Assembly (NCBI GenBank): GCA_029556615.1
Contig: JAKQDD010000100.1
Location: forward strand, 1-64,000
Origin: Verrucomicrobiota bacterium
GTDB lineage: Bacteria; Verrucomicrobiota; Verrucomicrobiia; Limisphaerales; J093
DNA: 64,000 nt
Direction: 5' to 3'
The notes beneath the pieces were generated by a model. It had not been told where the DNA came from, ran no database searches, and saw only the letters and a list, made by a program, of their open reading frames with translations. Position numbers and translations under genes: made by a program. Below, piece by piece: positions 46,369 to 55,628 of the stretch (positions within the stretch are counted from its first letter, which is position 1; each line of letters opens with the position of its first letter).

Positions 46369-47406
46369 TCAGCCCTTCTCCAAGAGCAACTCGTTCACCT
46401 TCCGGATCACCGCAAACGCGTCCGCCACATACAACACATCCGCCTTGCCCCGCGCCCACCCGCAGTTCGCATCCAGGCTGATCGCCCGCCGCTCCGTGAT
46501 GAACCGCCAACCCACCGTGTGCGGTTCCTCCCCGTGACAGCACGTCGCCAGCCCCTTCGCATGCCGCGGCGTCGAGCCCGTCTGCCCAATCTGGTTCAGA
46601 TGCGACAGGAATGACAGCACCGCCTGCCCCTCGCCTCCCAGGTCCACCAGCGACTTGCTGCTCCCCAAGGAAGCCCTGGTCAACTCGAGAAACCTCAAGA
46701 TCAACTGCTCCGCTTCCGCCACGTGCGCCTGACCGTCCGCCTGGGGCTTCGTCCAGCCCGCACCCGTCACAAACAACAGCTCCGCATCCGGACGGATCGT
46801 CTGCGCGCCCCCCTCCACATCGCGCAACCCCTGCACCGCCGTCCGCGTCCGCCCCTCCGCCAACTCAACCGGCACCGGCTCAACCCGCGCTTCCGCCGGC
46901 TCCCCGCGCCAGGCTGGCTGGCTGCCGGGATCCACCAGCAACACCCAGGGCCGATGCGTCCGCTGCAACGTGGCCTCCATCCGCTGACGGTAATACCACC
47001 GGTTCACGGTCCACACCCCGCCCGCCTCGCTGACTCCCGTCACGTGCGTGTCCACCCGCCCCCCAAGACGCTGCGCCACCCCCGGCAGACACCGCATGAA
47101 CCGGGACGTGCCCGCCGCCAGCACGACACTGGCCCCCGCCGCCTCGCACAGCGCCGCCGCCGCCGCCGCGTCCGTCCCGTATCGCGGCACCCCTAGCGCC
47201 GCATCCGCAATTCCCAATACCCGGGACGCACCGCTCCCTGCCGCCTCGGCCGCCCCCGCGTCGAGTCGCTCCCCCATCAGCCCCACCACAAAGCCGCCGC
47301 CGCTCCCCAGCGTCCGCGCCAACCCCAGCACTTCGCGGGCAGCCCCCCCCAAGGACCCGTCACTTTCCGTGTGCGCCAGTACAAGAACCGTGTCCATGAT
47401 CGCCAT
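46369..47406 (-). CDS. etfA: Electron transfer flavoprotein alpha subunit
   Basis: 345 residues. Binds FAD and passes electrons from an acyl-CoA dehydrogenase to ETF-QO. N-terminal domain weakly conserved; C-terminal FAD domain recognisable by the order of motifs, including a long variable stretch (GWRFITERRAISLDANCGWARGKADVLYVAD, in which the usual SGAIQH phrase is absent). Overall divergence from the mitochondrial and E. coli type is high. The frame begins at ATG 47406 or the ATG three codons on (47397). The upstream etfB stop is 30 bp away. Confidence 0.78.
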   Translation of the reverse strand: MAIMDTVLVLAHTESDGSLGGAAREVLGLARTLGSGGGFVVGLMGERLDAGAAEAAGSGASRVLGIADAALGVPRYGTDAAAAAALCEAAGASVVLAAGTSRFMRCLPGVAQRLGGRVDTHVTGVSEAGGVWTVNRWYYRQRMEATLQRTHRPWVLLVDPGSQPAWRGEPAEARVEPVPVELAEGRTRTAVQGLRDVEGGAQTIRPDAELLFVTGAGWTKPQADGQAHVAEAEQLILRFLELTRASLGSSKSLVDLGGEGQAVLSFLSHLNQIGQTGSTPRHAKGLATCCHGEEPHTVGWRFITERRAISLDANCGWARGKADVLYVADAFAVIRKVNELLLEKG

Positions 47407-47436
47407 CCGGTGTTCGATGCCAACTGCTCCCCTGCC

Positions 47437-48249
47437 TCACTTCTTCCGAATCCAATCCACAATCTCCCGCGCAACCTCGTCCGGGCTCGCGTCCTTCACG
47501 ATCCGCGTGGCGCGCACCTGCTTGGGCAGCGTCACGCTCGTGAACGCCAGCCCCGCCCCGGCAAGCGACACCGCCCGCGCCTTCTGCAGCGCCGGCATCA
47601 CCGCTCGCATGTTGACCATCCCCACCTGGGGGTTGTTCTTGGGCTCCGCCAGACTCCCGGTCGCCCAGCCCAACACCATCGGCGGCCCGGCACACCTCGA
47701 GACCTGGTGCCGCCCCCCCTCGACCCGCTCGAGGATCTCAAACGTCCCATCCGCATCCACCCGCGCCGAATCCACCCCCTGGAATTGGTCCGGGATCCCC
47801 AGCCGCTCCCCCACCATCTGCAGCGTCGCCCCCGCTCCCCGCGACGCCGATTCCCATCCCCCGAAAACCAGCAGCCGCGAACGATCCAGACCCGGAATCG
47901 CCGCAATCGCGTCCGCCAGCACGGCGGCAACCTCGGCCGCTTCCGTGAACCCCCCGGCCGGGCCGTCGAGCGCGATGAGTTCGAAGGGCACCTTCTGCGC
48001 CACGATCATCATCACCTGCTGCAGCTTCGCCCTCGGCCCAAGACTCACCAGCCAGACCTTGCTTCCCGCATGCTCCCGGGCCAGACGCGCCGCCTCGTAC
48101 AGCGCATGGGACGCCCACGGATCCAAAACCGCCGGCAGCATGGCTTCGTTCCTCAGCCCCGGACCCGCCGGGCCCGCGACCGGCTCGAGCGTCTGCAGCG
48201 GATCCGGCACCACACTGCCGCAAACAACAATCGTATACGCGTTGTTCAT
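47437..48249 (-). CDS. etfB: Electron transfer flavoprotein beta subunit
   Basis: 270 residues. Family order: MNNAYTIVVCGSVVPDPLQ at the start, DPWASHALYEAARLAREH, VWLVSLGP, and the GGRHQVSRCAGPPMVLGWATGS region. Partner of etfA. ATG 48249 is preferred over an in-frame upstream ATG at 48276. Lies downstream of a broken PQQ-repeat gene that interrupts the cluster. Confidence 0.8.
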   Translation of the reverse strand: MNNAYTIVVCGSVVPDPLQTLEPVAGPAGPGLRNEAMLPAVLDPWASHALYEAARLAREHAGSKVWLVSLGPRAKLQQVMMIVAQKVPFELIALDGPAGGFTEAAEVAAVLADAIAAIPGLDRSRLLVFGGWESASRGAGATLQMVGERLGIPDQFQGVDSARVDADGTFEILERVEGGRHQVSRCAGPPMVLGWATGSLAEPKNNPQVGMVNMRAVMPALQKARAVSLAGAGLAFTSVTLPKQVRATRIVKDASPDEVAREIVDWIRKK

Positions 48250-48304
48250 CGCCCCCTGACTATCGTTGATTCCCAACCGGTTGAAAAGTCACGATCCGCG
48301 GACC

Positions 48305-48589
48305 TCACCGCGGTTCCGTTCCCCTCACGTCATAGCACAAAAGCACGTCCTGGTCCCGGAGATACAGCCGGCCGCCCAGCGTCGACACCGACCCGAATCC
48401 CTTGCCCAAACCCGCGGCCTTCCAAACCCGCGTTGGCCCGTCGGCCGGCCATTCCTTCAACAGACCCGTCTCCAACGACACCCCGTCGCGGTTCGCTCCC
48501 CGCCACTGTGGCCAATCACCGCCAGCACCCCGGCCGAACGGCACTGTCAGACAGGCCACCAGCACGATGAAACTCAGTCGCTCTTTCAT
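48305..48589 (-). pseudogene. Internally deleted PQQ-repeat (outer-membrane beta-propeller) protein
   Basis: 94 codons. The first ~70 residues are the normal start of a PQQ-binding-like propeller: signal peptide MKERLSFIVLVACLTVPFG, then WPQWRGANRDGVSLETGLLKEWP and VWKAAGLGKGFGSVSTLG. The next phrase GRLYLRDQDVLLCYDVRG is the usual last blade of such ~400-residue proteins. The middle is missing, so the two ends are joined in frame, presumably by a deletion. The reading frame and start are intact. A THR fragment (THR-11) lies just upstream. Confidence 0.75.
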
Positions 48590-48599
48590 ATTGGATTTG

Positions 48600-48626
48600 A
48601 TTGGGTCTGAGGCGGCGCCTCGCTAG
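48600..48626 (-). repeat. THR-11, left-end fragment
   Basis: TTGGGTCTGAGGCGGCGCCT then CGCTAG (27 bp) fills the gap between the ETF-QO stop and the broken PQQ gene. Confidence 0.85.
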
Positions 48627-50533
48627 TTCTCCGCCGAGTGCAGCCCGCCTGTGCCGGCGCCAAAAGCCACCCCCGTCTCCTCCGGACCGAACTGCGGCGC
48701 GTCCGGTGGGGGGCAGGCGCAATTCCAGCGGCACGCGCCGCAATGCACGCACTTCTCACGATCGAACGTCGGAACGCCTTCCGGGCCCGGCAAGATCGCC
48801 TGGCCACTGCACATCTCAATGCAGATCCGCGTGCCACAGATCCGGCACAGGTTCGGATACCGAAACACCACGTGATCGGCGTAACCGGCTGGCGCCTGCA
48901 CCTTGCCCCCCAGCAGCAAGGCGTCCTGATGCGTCAATAACAACCGCCCATCATGCGGAATCGCCGGCCAACCCACCGCGTCCATCAGCGCCCCGTGCAA
49001 CGATACGCCCTTGGCCTCACACTCCGCCCGCAATCTCGCAATCGTCTCCGGAGCAATCCGTCCTTGGTAGTACTCCTCGATCGACGGGATCCGCTGCCAC
49101 ACCGGCACGGGTTCCTCTCCCAGCCAGAATCGGCCGCCAGTCAACCCCGCAAGCGCCATCCCCAGCAGCCCCCGCACAAACCCCCGCTGGAAACCATACC
49201 GCGATCGCTCTGCCACCCGCGCCTCGGCCTCGACCCAGCTCGCCCGCCGCCGGCGCACGTAAGTCGCCTCGAGGTTCTCCCGCGTGAACGGCTTGCCTTC
49301 GGCCAGCAACTCCAACACCGCCTCCGCCAACTGCACCCCGGTCGCCCACGCCTCATCCATCCCCGACCCGGTCAGCACGTTGGTGCTCCCCGAGCCCTCG
49401 CCAATGCGCGCATACCCGTTCCCCACCAGCCACGGCTCGCTCCGCCGGCCCGACTCGCCCAGCGTCTTCGCACCCCATGAGCGCACCCGACCTCCCTCGA
49501 GATGTCGCCACAAATACGGATGCTGCATCCAATGCTGCAGGTATCGATAGGCCGTCCGCACCGGGCTGTCGAACCACGAAGGCACAAAGATCCCCAGCGA
49601 GGCCACCCGCTCCGGATGCACGTACAGAAAACCGAAAATCTCAGGCTCGGGAAAGCCCACCGTGTGCAGCACCGTGCCCGGCTCGAGCGCGCTGCCGGCC
49701 GGAAGATCGACCACGAACTTCATCCCCACCGCCCACTCTCTCGGCGGGACCTCGGACGCAATCCCAAAGTGCCGGTCGAGTTGCGCCCCCACCGCTCCCA
49801 CGGGACCATCGCCCACCACCGTCAGCGCCGCGTGAATGTCCATCCCCGGCAAATGCCCCTCGATGGCCGCCCCGGACCGGTCGACGCCCTGATCCATCAG
49901 GCGCACGCCAGCCACCCGATGCAACGCGGTGATGCACTCCTTCCCCTCGAACAGCACCTGGGCCACCGGCGTTCCCGGCCAGATCTGGACCGTGCCCGTG
50001 CTCTGCACCTGCCCCGCCACCCACTGCATGAACTGCCCCATCGACAGCACCCAGCCCCCCTTCTTGTGCAGAAAGGCCGGGGTCCAGGGCAGCTCAAAAC
50101 CGTCATTCACCACCGGCAACACCCGCCGCATACCCCGGATCACCGAGTCCGCCGCCCGGACCAGCGCCGGCCGACGGCTCGCCCCCACCGGGTCCAGCAG
50201 ATACACCACCTTCTCCCTCCCCACCGCCGCTCCCATCGGCACCTGCGCCGGGTCCAAATCCGGAAACGCCTCCCGCAACGCCCGCGCCCGCGTCACCACC
50301 CCCGACACCCCGAACCCCACATCGTCGCCCCGCTCGTAACACATCACCTGCAGCGGCATCCCCGGCATCACGCGGCTCTCGACCGCCGGCGTCCCGTCCG
50401 GCTTCAGCAACCGCCGCGACAGCGCGGTCAGAAAACCCGCCGTCGCCGGACCAAACCCCACGCAGACAATGTCCGCATCCAATCGCTGCCGGTCGATGGC
50501 GCCGTCCGGCGACCCTGACGCGCCTTCGGTCAT
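48623..50533 (-). CDS. ETF-quinone oxidoreductase fused to ferredoxin-like domain
   Basis: 636 residues. Electron-transfer flavoprotein:quinone oxidoreductase with FAD-binding VCVGFGPATAGFLTALS near residue 25, the membrane-associated mid part (PAFLHKKGGWVLSMGQFMQWVA), and at the C terminus two cysteine clusters, CRICGTRICIEMC and CVHCGACRWNC, i.e. a FixX-like ferredoxin. This combines FixC and FixX in one chain. ATG 50533 overlaps the acyl-CoA dehydrogenase stop (ATGA). The TAG stop (48623-48625) is the CTAG of THR-11. Confidence 0.85.
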   Translation of the reverse strand: MTEGASGSPDGAIDRQRLDADIVCVGFGPATAGFLTALSRRLLKPDGTPAVESRVMPGMPLQVMCYERGDDVGFGVSGVVTRARALREAFPDLDPAQVPMGAAVGREKVVYLLDPVGASRRPALVRAADSVIRGMRRVLPVVNDGFELPWTPAFLHKKGGWVLSMGQFMQWVAGQVQSTGTVQIWPGTPVAQVLFEGKECITALHRVAGVRLMDQGVDRSGAAIEGHLPGMDIHAALTVVGDGPVGAVGAQLDRHFGIASEVPPREWAVGMKFVVDLPAGSALEPGTVLHTVGFPEPEIFGFLYVHPERVASLGIFVPSWFDSPVRTAYRYLQHWMQHPYLWRHLEGGRVRSWGAKTLGESGRRSEPWLVGNGYARIGEGSGSTNVLTGSGMDEAWATGVQLAEAVLELLAEGKPFTRENLEATYVRRRRASWVEAEARVAERSRYGFQRGFVRGLLGMALAGLTGGRFWLGEEPVPVWQRIPSIEEYYQGRIAPETIARLRAECEAKGVSLHGALMDAVGWPAIPHDGRLLLTHQDALLLGGKVQAPAGYADHVVFRYPNLCRICGTRICIEMCSGQAILPGPEGVPTFDREKCVHCGACRWNCACPPPDAPQFGPEETGVAFGAGTGGLHSAEN

Positions 50534-52767
50534 TGCGGGTAATCCAGGGCCTCGCGGGTCATGACCTGACGCAGCGCCGCCGCGGCGCGGTCCTTCGCCA
50601 GCCGGCACCCCGTGAGACAACCGTCCAGCTTCGCCCGCAGCCGCACAAACGCCTCGACCCCCGTGAACCGCACACAGGGCCCCGCCTTCGACGGATGCGC
50701 CGCGTCCCCTTCCACAACGTCCGAACAGGCGCCGGCCGCGCCGGCAATCCCCGGAATGATCCCCTCGAGGGAAGCCAGCTCCTCCGCTTGATAGCACGCA
50801 TGGCAGCTGGCCTCATCCCACGCCGGATGCCGGTTGAAGCCATACACCAGCTCCGCGCAGATCCTCCCCACCTCGCCCGCCGCCCGGGCCGCCTGGACAT
50901 GACACAAATCCGCGTAGAACGCCAACAGCCCGTCAAGCCCCTCCTGCAGCGCGGGATTCGAAGGACCCCGCGTCTCGAGCTCGACCACGTCCAAAATGAA
51001 CTGCCGCGCCGCGAGGAGCCAGCAGAGCGCGTCGGCCAGGGCGAAGGTCACACCCTGGCGGCTCTTGTGATAAAGCGGATGGCCCCCGGCATCCTTCGCC
51101 TGCTGCAGATGGTTCAGCGTCCAGAGCCAAAGCTGCATCGCGCTCGCCAGCGCGCACGCGCCCGTCCCCGGCCTCGTCGAGGCCACCTGTCGCAGCTCGT
51201 CAACCCACAACCGGAACTGGGCCAGGAACAGCTCCTGGGTCATCGTGAGGGATAGCTGCAGCCGTTGCACCGCCTCCGGCCCCTCGTACGTCGCCTCGAG
51301 CTGCGCGTCCATCCACTTCTGCCCCAGAAACCCGGGACAATCCTCCGTCACCCCATAGCCCCCCATCAAACTCACCGCCTCCCGCATCATCGTCGCCCCG
51401 TGACCCGTGTTCCAAAGCTTGCACGCGGGACACAGAACATTCGCCACCGCATCGGTCCGGACAAACTGCACCAGGGGATCGGCGGCGAGCGCTTCCGCCC
51501 GCTTCAAATCGCGTTCGCCCACCGGCTGCCCCTCGATGCGCACCCACTCGAGCGCCGCCTGCTGATGGCGCGTCAATTCCTTCATCGCTGCCCTCCCGGT
51601 GAGTCCCTTCGTCGCCAGGTAGGCGTCCTTCTGCCGCTCGAGCGGATCGAGAGCGTCAAATAACCGCGCGGTGGCAAAACCCAGGGACGCGCTCGCCTCG
51701 CCCGCAGCCCAGACATCCGCCAACCGCTGCAGGACATCCTCCTTTTGCTGCAAGCCCAGCTCGTATCGCGGCGTGCCCGGACCGCCTTCGCCGCCGCGAA
51801 ACCGGCGGCGCTGATAAAGTATGACCGGCTCGATCGCCGATAGCAATTTGGCCGCCGTCATCAGCCCCACCGTGACCCGCGTGCGCCGGAACACCGCCTC
51901 GATCACCTCGCCATGACTGTAGTTGGGCACGATCACCCCGTCCTTCACCGTGTACCCCCCCACAATCCGCCCCGCCGGCACCCGCAGCCGAAATACCGGA
52001 TCCCGCGTCGACGAGAGCTGGTGCACCAGCTTCTTCGTCGGCGTGCCCCGATCCCACGTCCCGGGATCGGTCTCCTCGAGGATCACCAGGCAGCTCCCCT
52101 TGATCCGCGGATCCCCCGAGTCCACCGCCGCGGTGACCACGTTCGCAAACCCCATGTTCGTGATGAACCGCCCCCGCTTCTCCACCTCGAGCACCGGCTC
52201 GCAGCCCTCAGCCCATTCCACAACCCGGACCCGACCGGCCAGCGTCCCGGTCTCAACCCCGACATACGGGATCGGCTCCGTCAGCGCAAACGCCGCGCGC
52301 GCCTGCGGCCGGCCCTGCCCCGGCGCCGGCGGCACCACCCGCCCCATGTACTCCCGCCGCTGCTCGGGCGTCCCCCGCTCGTGGATCGGCGCCAGCCCCA
52401 GGTTCCCCGCCAGACTGCACGTCGCCGCCCCCGCGTCCACCCAGGACAACTCGAACGCGATCAACGCCAACACCAGGTTCTTCGGCCCCTCGATGTACCC
52501 CCCGTCCTCCGGATCCAGAAACGCCGTCGTAATCCCGCTCTCGTCAAACACCGACAGCAAACCCGCTTTCTCGGGAGTCCATTCGTGGGAATTCCGCGCG
52601 CCCTGGGCCACCAGCCGCGCCACCGGACCGCGGGCCACACTCCGCGCCGACTGCACCACCATCGCCAGATCATAGCGGTCCGCAAACCGCCACATCACCT
52701 GCCGAACCTCATCCCCCGGTAGCGTGCGCAACCCGCTCGAGGAACCACTCTCGGATTGTGTGTCCAT
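50530..52767 (-). CDS. Acyl-CoA dehydrogenase family protein, long C-terminal form
   Basis: 745 residues, about twice the size of classical acyl-CoA dehydrogenases. Family motifs: AFALTEPIPYVG (155-170), the flavin-binding NYSHGEVIE (282-290), GGYGVTEDCPGFLGQ (469-483) and the catalytic glutamate E495 in TYEGPEAVQ. The C-terminal ~240 residues are helical with cysteines (NEFSCHACYQAEEL-like DEASCHACYQAEEL) and match no family I recognise. It supplies electrons to EtfAB via the fused ETF-QO downstream. First gene of the cluster; its promoter would lie in 52768-52848. Confidence 0.8.
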   Translation of the reverse strand: MDTQSESGSSSGLRTLPGDEVRQVMWRFADRYDLAMVVQSARSVARGPVARLVAQGARNSHEWTPEKAGLLSVFDESGITTAFLDPEDGGYIEGPKNLVLALIAFELSWVDAGAATCSLAGNLGLAPIHERGTPEQRREYMGRVVPPAPGQGRPQARAAFALTEPIPYVGVETGTLAGRVRVVEWAEGCEPVLEVEKRGRFITNMGFANVVTAAVDSGDPRIKGSCLVILEETDPGTWDRGTPTKKLVHQLSSTRDPVFRLRVPAGRIVGGYTVKDGVIVPNYSHGEVIEAVFRRTRVTVGLMTAAKLLSAIEPVILYQRRRFRGGEGGPGTPRYELGLQQKEDVLQRLADVWAAGEASASLGFATARLFDALDPLERQKDAYLATKGLTGRAAMKELTRHQQAALEWVRIEGQPVGERDLKRAEALAADPLVQFVRTDAVANVLCPACKLWNTGHGATMMREAVSLMGGYGVTEDCPGFLGQKWMDAQLEATYEGPEAVQRLQLSLTMTQELFLAQFRLWVDELRQVASTRPGTGACALASAMQLWLWTLNHLQQAKDAGGHPLYHKSRQGVTFALADALCWLLAARQFILDVVELETRGPSNPALQEGLDGLLAFYADLCHVQAARAAGEVGRICAELVYGFNRHPAWDEASCHACYQAEELASLEGIIPGIAGAAGACSDVVEGDAAHPSKAGPCVRFTGVEAFVRLRAKLDGCLTGCRLAKDRAAAALRQVMTREALDYPQ

Positions 52768-52848
52768 AATCGTCCTCGCCCGCGGTGCCCGCTGATCCGC
52801 CCCGGGCCGCCCAGCACCGCTGAACGCCCCGCATGATCCACGGCCGCC

Positions 52849-53325
52849 CTACCCTTGTCGATCGCGATTCCTCCAGTGCTGGACCTCGAACTCGGGCCGC
52901 TCGAGCAGCACCCCCGCCAGCTCAAACCGCTCCTCGAACGGGGGAAACACTACGTCCCCCTCCACCGTCATCCGCACCACGGTCAGGTAAAGGTCCGAAC
53001 AGCGGGGCAACGCCTGCGCGTAGACCTCGGCCCCGCCGCAAATGAAGTACTCCCTCGAGTCCGCCGACGGATCCATCGCGTCCAAATCCGGCACCACCCG
53101 CACCCCCGCCGCCCGAAACCCCGACCGGCTCAGTACAATCGTCTCCCGGCCCGGCAGCGGCCGGCCGATCGACTCGAAGGTCCTCCGCCCCATGACCAGG
53201 ACGTGACCCAGGGTCGTCCGCTTGAACCACCGAAAGTCCTCAGTCAAATGCCACGGGATCCGCCCCTCCCGCCCCATCACCCGGTTCAAGGACATCGCCG
53301 CAATGGCCTTGAATGCCTTCACCAT
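52849..53325 (-). CDS. folA: Dihydrofolate reductase
   Basis: 158 residues. DHFR: MSLNRVMGREGRIPWHLTEDFRWFKRTTLG with the W and D that hold folate, VLVMGRRTFESIGRPLPGR, and ICGGAEVYAQALP closing the NADPH site. Reduces dihydrofolate made by ThyA, whose gene is the next but one upstream. ATG 53325 overlaps the amidase stop by seven bases. TAG stop here is not repeat-derived. Confidence 0.95.
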   Translation of the reverse strand: MVKAFKAIAAMSLNRVMGREGRIPWHLTEDFRWFKRTTLGHVLVMGRRTFESIGRPLPGRETIVLSRSGFRAAGVRVVPDLDAMDPSADSREYFICGGAEVYAQALPRCSDLYLTVVRMTVEGDVVFPPFEERFELAGVLLERPEFEVQHWRNRDRQG

Positions 53326-54434
53326 CCCGCCGCCCTCCGCCACAACCCCGAAGGCCCAGCCCGCTTCCGACGCAGATGCCGACGCGCCTGCCCCAACACC
53401 GCGTCCCACTGAAAGGCCGGCCCCGGGTCCACCTTGTTGGTCTGAATGTGAAAATGCCCCAGCACCCCCTCGAAACGCTCGAGGGCCGCCGCTTCCAGCA
53501 CGTGCGTCACCAGACGACCCTCCGCATCCCGCGGGTAATCGCACCGGATCCTCGGAAACACCCGGCACAGCGTCGCCGTCAACCGGGCCAAGGCGGCATA
53601 CTGCTCCGGCGTGAAGTCATACTGGATCAACTCCGTCCCCTGAACCACCCCGCGCACCGCCTCCGGACGAGCCGGTCGCCCCACAAAACCAGGCACCCGA
53701 AACCCCGGATCCCCAAACCGCGCCGGCACGGTCAGCCGCGGCCCGCCCGTCTCGTCTGCCGGATACCACGCGTCCACTCGCTCCCGCGCGCCCAGTCGCA
53801 CCGCCCCAATGTGCGCCATCTCGATCCCCACCGACCGCGTGTTCGAGGTCGTCGCATGCCAGGCGCGTTCCTTCAAGTCCAGCGTCTGATAGATCGTGCC
53901 ATCGGCGTCCAGGAGGAAATGAACGCTCAACCCCCGGAGGTCATGCAGCACCTTGAAACACTGCCGGCTCGTCCCGCAGGCGTCATAGTGCACCACAAAC
54001 TGGTCCACCACGTTCGTCAGCAGCGCGTAATCCCAACCGCCGCCGCGGACCTGCTCGACCTGCTCGGGCGTCAGCCGCTCCCGCCGCAGCCCATACCGGT
54101 TCGGCGTGTCCAGGTCCTTCACCGCCGCGTGCGACGCCTCCCAATCGGCCGCCTCGATCGGACTGAACCGCCGCTCGACACGATAGGCATCGTACCCGCC
54201 CGGATCCGACCACAACACCACCCGCGTCCCGGTGTGCACCCACCGCCCCCCCACCACGATCTCATCGCCTGCCCGCGGCGCCGGTGTCCCGGGACGCGGC
54301 ATCGTCCGACACCCCGTCCCCAGCGCCCCCAGCGCCGCCGCCAACGCCATCCAGCCCAACACCCGGCGCCACCCCACCGCCCCGCCCGCCCCGGCCGCCC
54401 GCCACCCCAGACCCAACCAAGTCATCAGCCTCAT
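53319..54434 (-). CDS. Lipoprotein-like N-acetylmuramoyl-L-alanine amidase
   Basis: 371 residues. Signal region (WMALAAALGALGTGC) suggests a lipoprotein, although the -3 residue is not ideal. The amidase_2 fold follows: VVHYDACGTS, FKVLHDLRGLSVHFLLDADGTIYQTLDL, RAWHATTSNTRSVGIEMAHIG, and a late VTHVLEAA. Cuts peptidoglycan stem peptides. The start codon (54434) and first residues (MRLMTWLGLGWR) lie in repeat THR-12, and an in-frame ATG four codons later is also in it. The gene ends in an overlap with folA, so thyA, this gene and folA form one operon. Confidence 0.82.
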   Translation of the reverse strand: MRLMTWLGLGWRAAGAGGAVGWRRVLGWMALAAALGALGTGCRTMPRPGTPAPRAGDEIVVGGRWVHTGTRVVLWSDPGGYDAYRVERRFSPIEAADWEASHAAVKDLDTPNRYGLRRERLTPEQVEQVRGGGWDYALLTNVVDQFVVHYDACGTSRQCFKVLHDLRGLSVHFLLDADGTIYQTLDLKERAWHATTSNTRSVGIEMAHIGAVRLGARERVDAWYPADETGGPRLTVPARFGDPGFRVPGFVGRPARPEAVRGVVQGTELIQYDFTPEQYAALARLTATLCRVFPRIRCDYPRDAEGRLVTHVLEAAALERFEGVLGHFHIQTNKVDPGPAFQWDAVLGQARRHLRRKRAGPSGLWRRAAGW

Positions 54435-54571
54435 GAAACGTCCTGCCGTTCCGGATTCTCTCTCCCGCGCCTCGCTCATGTCGAGTCCTCGACGGAAGAC
54501 AGGGTAGCCTGCAACCGGACCGGACACCACATGACCTGTTGACCGCATATTCCACAAGTCGAGGACTCTAG
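54391..54571 (+). repeat. THR-12, copy with diverged left arm
   Basis: Right end GAGGACTCTAG intact and used as thyA stop. The second hairpin and CGCGCCTCGCTCATG are clear; the left arm has diverged into amidase coding sequence but keeps the spacing (CAGACCC...TCATGAAACGTCCTGCCG). Confidence 0.85.
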
Positions 54572-55362
54572 ACGGCAATCGGCGCGCGTATCGCGGGATG
54601 CGGATCATACCCAATCAACTCGAAGTCCTTGTACTCGAAGTCCTGAAGCCGCCGCACGTCCGGGTTGAGCCGCATCACGGGCAAGGGCCGCGGCGGACGC
54701 GAGAGTTGGAGCCGCGCCTGGTCCAGATGGTTCGTGTACAAATGCAAATCCCCGAAGGTGTGTACAAAATCCCCCGGCCGCAACCCGGCCACCTGCGCCA
54801 CCATCAGCGTCAGGAGCGCGTACGACGCAATGTTGAACGGCACCCCCAAAAACAGGTCCGCGCTCCGCTGATACAACTGACAGCTCAGCTCCCCGTCCTG
54901 CACGAAAAACTGGAACAAGGTGTGACACGGCGGCAGCGCCATCTGGTCGAGCTCGCCCGGATTCCACGCCGTCACAATCAGCCGCCGGCTGTCCGGTTCC
55001 GACCGGATCCTCTCGATCACATCGTCCAGTTGATGCAGCGACCGGCCGTCCGCCGTCCGCCAGTCGCACCACTGGGCGCCATAGATCCGCCCCAGATCGC
55101 CCCGCCGGTCCGCCCACTCGTCCCAAATCGTCACCCCGTGCTGCTGCAACCACCGCACATTCGTGTCGCCCCGCAAAAACCACAACAGCTCATACAGGAT
55201 CGACTTGAGATGCACCTTCTTCGTCGTCACCAGCGGAAACCGGGCCCGCAGATCAAACCGCGCCTGCGCCCCAAAGACCGCGTACGTCCCCGTCCCCGTC
55301 CGGTCCGACTTGTACCTTCCCTGCTCGAGAACAAGCTTCAGTAGTTGTTGGTAGGCAACCAT
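54568..55362 (-). CDS. thyA: Thymidylate synthase
   Basis: 264 residues, the standard ThyA length. Catalytic Cys146 in [14 protein letters not shown], same number as the E. coli enzyme; [24 protein letters not shown] and [12 protein letters not shown] all present. The protein ends [10 protein letters not shown], the canonical end (E. coli ...APVAI), and the very next codon is TAG from the right end of repeat THR-12. The repeat thus abuts the native stop. Makes dTMP with dihydrofolate as product. Confidence 0.97.
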   Translation of the reverse strand: MVAYQQLLKLVLEQGRYKSDRTGTGTYAVFGAQARFDLRARFPLVTTKKVHLKSILYELLWFLRGDTNVRWLQQHGVTIWDEWADRRGDLGRIYGAQWCDWRTADGRSLHQLDDVIERIRSEPDSRRLIVTAWNPGELDQMALPPCHTLFQFFVQDGELSCQLYQRSADLFLGVPFNIASYALLTLMVAQVAGLRPGDFVHTFGDLHLYTNHLDQARLQLSRPPRPLPVMRLNPDVRRLQDFEYKDFELIGYDPHPAIRAPIAV

Positions 55363-55391
55363 GGCCGGACTCCGGCGCCTTGCGCGGCATG

Positions 55392-55628
55392 TCAGGCAGG
55401 CACCGCTTCCCGCATCGGACGCGTGTTCGGAGCCGGCAGGTCTCCGCCCCCACGCTGCAACTCGTCGATCTCCTCAGCCACGAGCGCACACAACCGCCGG
55501 TAGACTTCCTCCTCATGGCCCGCGTGACAGATCCCCCCCCACAGAAAGAGATCCGGGCAGTGACCGACGTAAACACCGTCTTCTTCCGCCCACCGCACGA
55601 ACTTCAAATACCGATCCTCTGGTTTCAT
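55392..55628 (-). CDS. HicB-like protein
   Basis: 78 residues. [38 protein letters not shown] resembles the HicB/UPF0150 fold, partly degraded RNase H, used as antitoxin or stand-alone regulator. No HicA toxin gene is next to it. Short C-terminal tail variable. It lies directly upstream of thyA on the same strand and could be part of that operon. Confidence 0.65.
   Translation of the reverse strand: MKPEDRYLKFVRWAEEDGVYVGHCPDLFLWGGICHAGHEEEVYRRLCALVAEEIDELQRGGGDLPAPNTRPMREAVPA

Noticed and set aside
55392..55628. HicAB toxin-antitoxin pair
   Set aside because: Only a HicB-like protein is present; no HicA-type toxin frame lies beside it.
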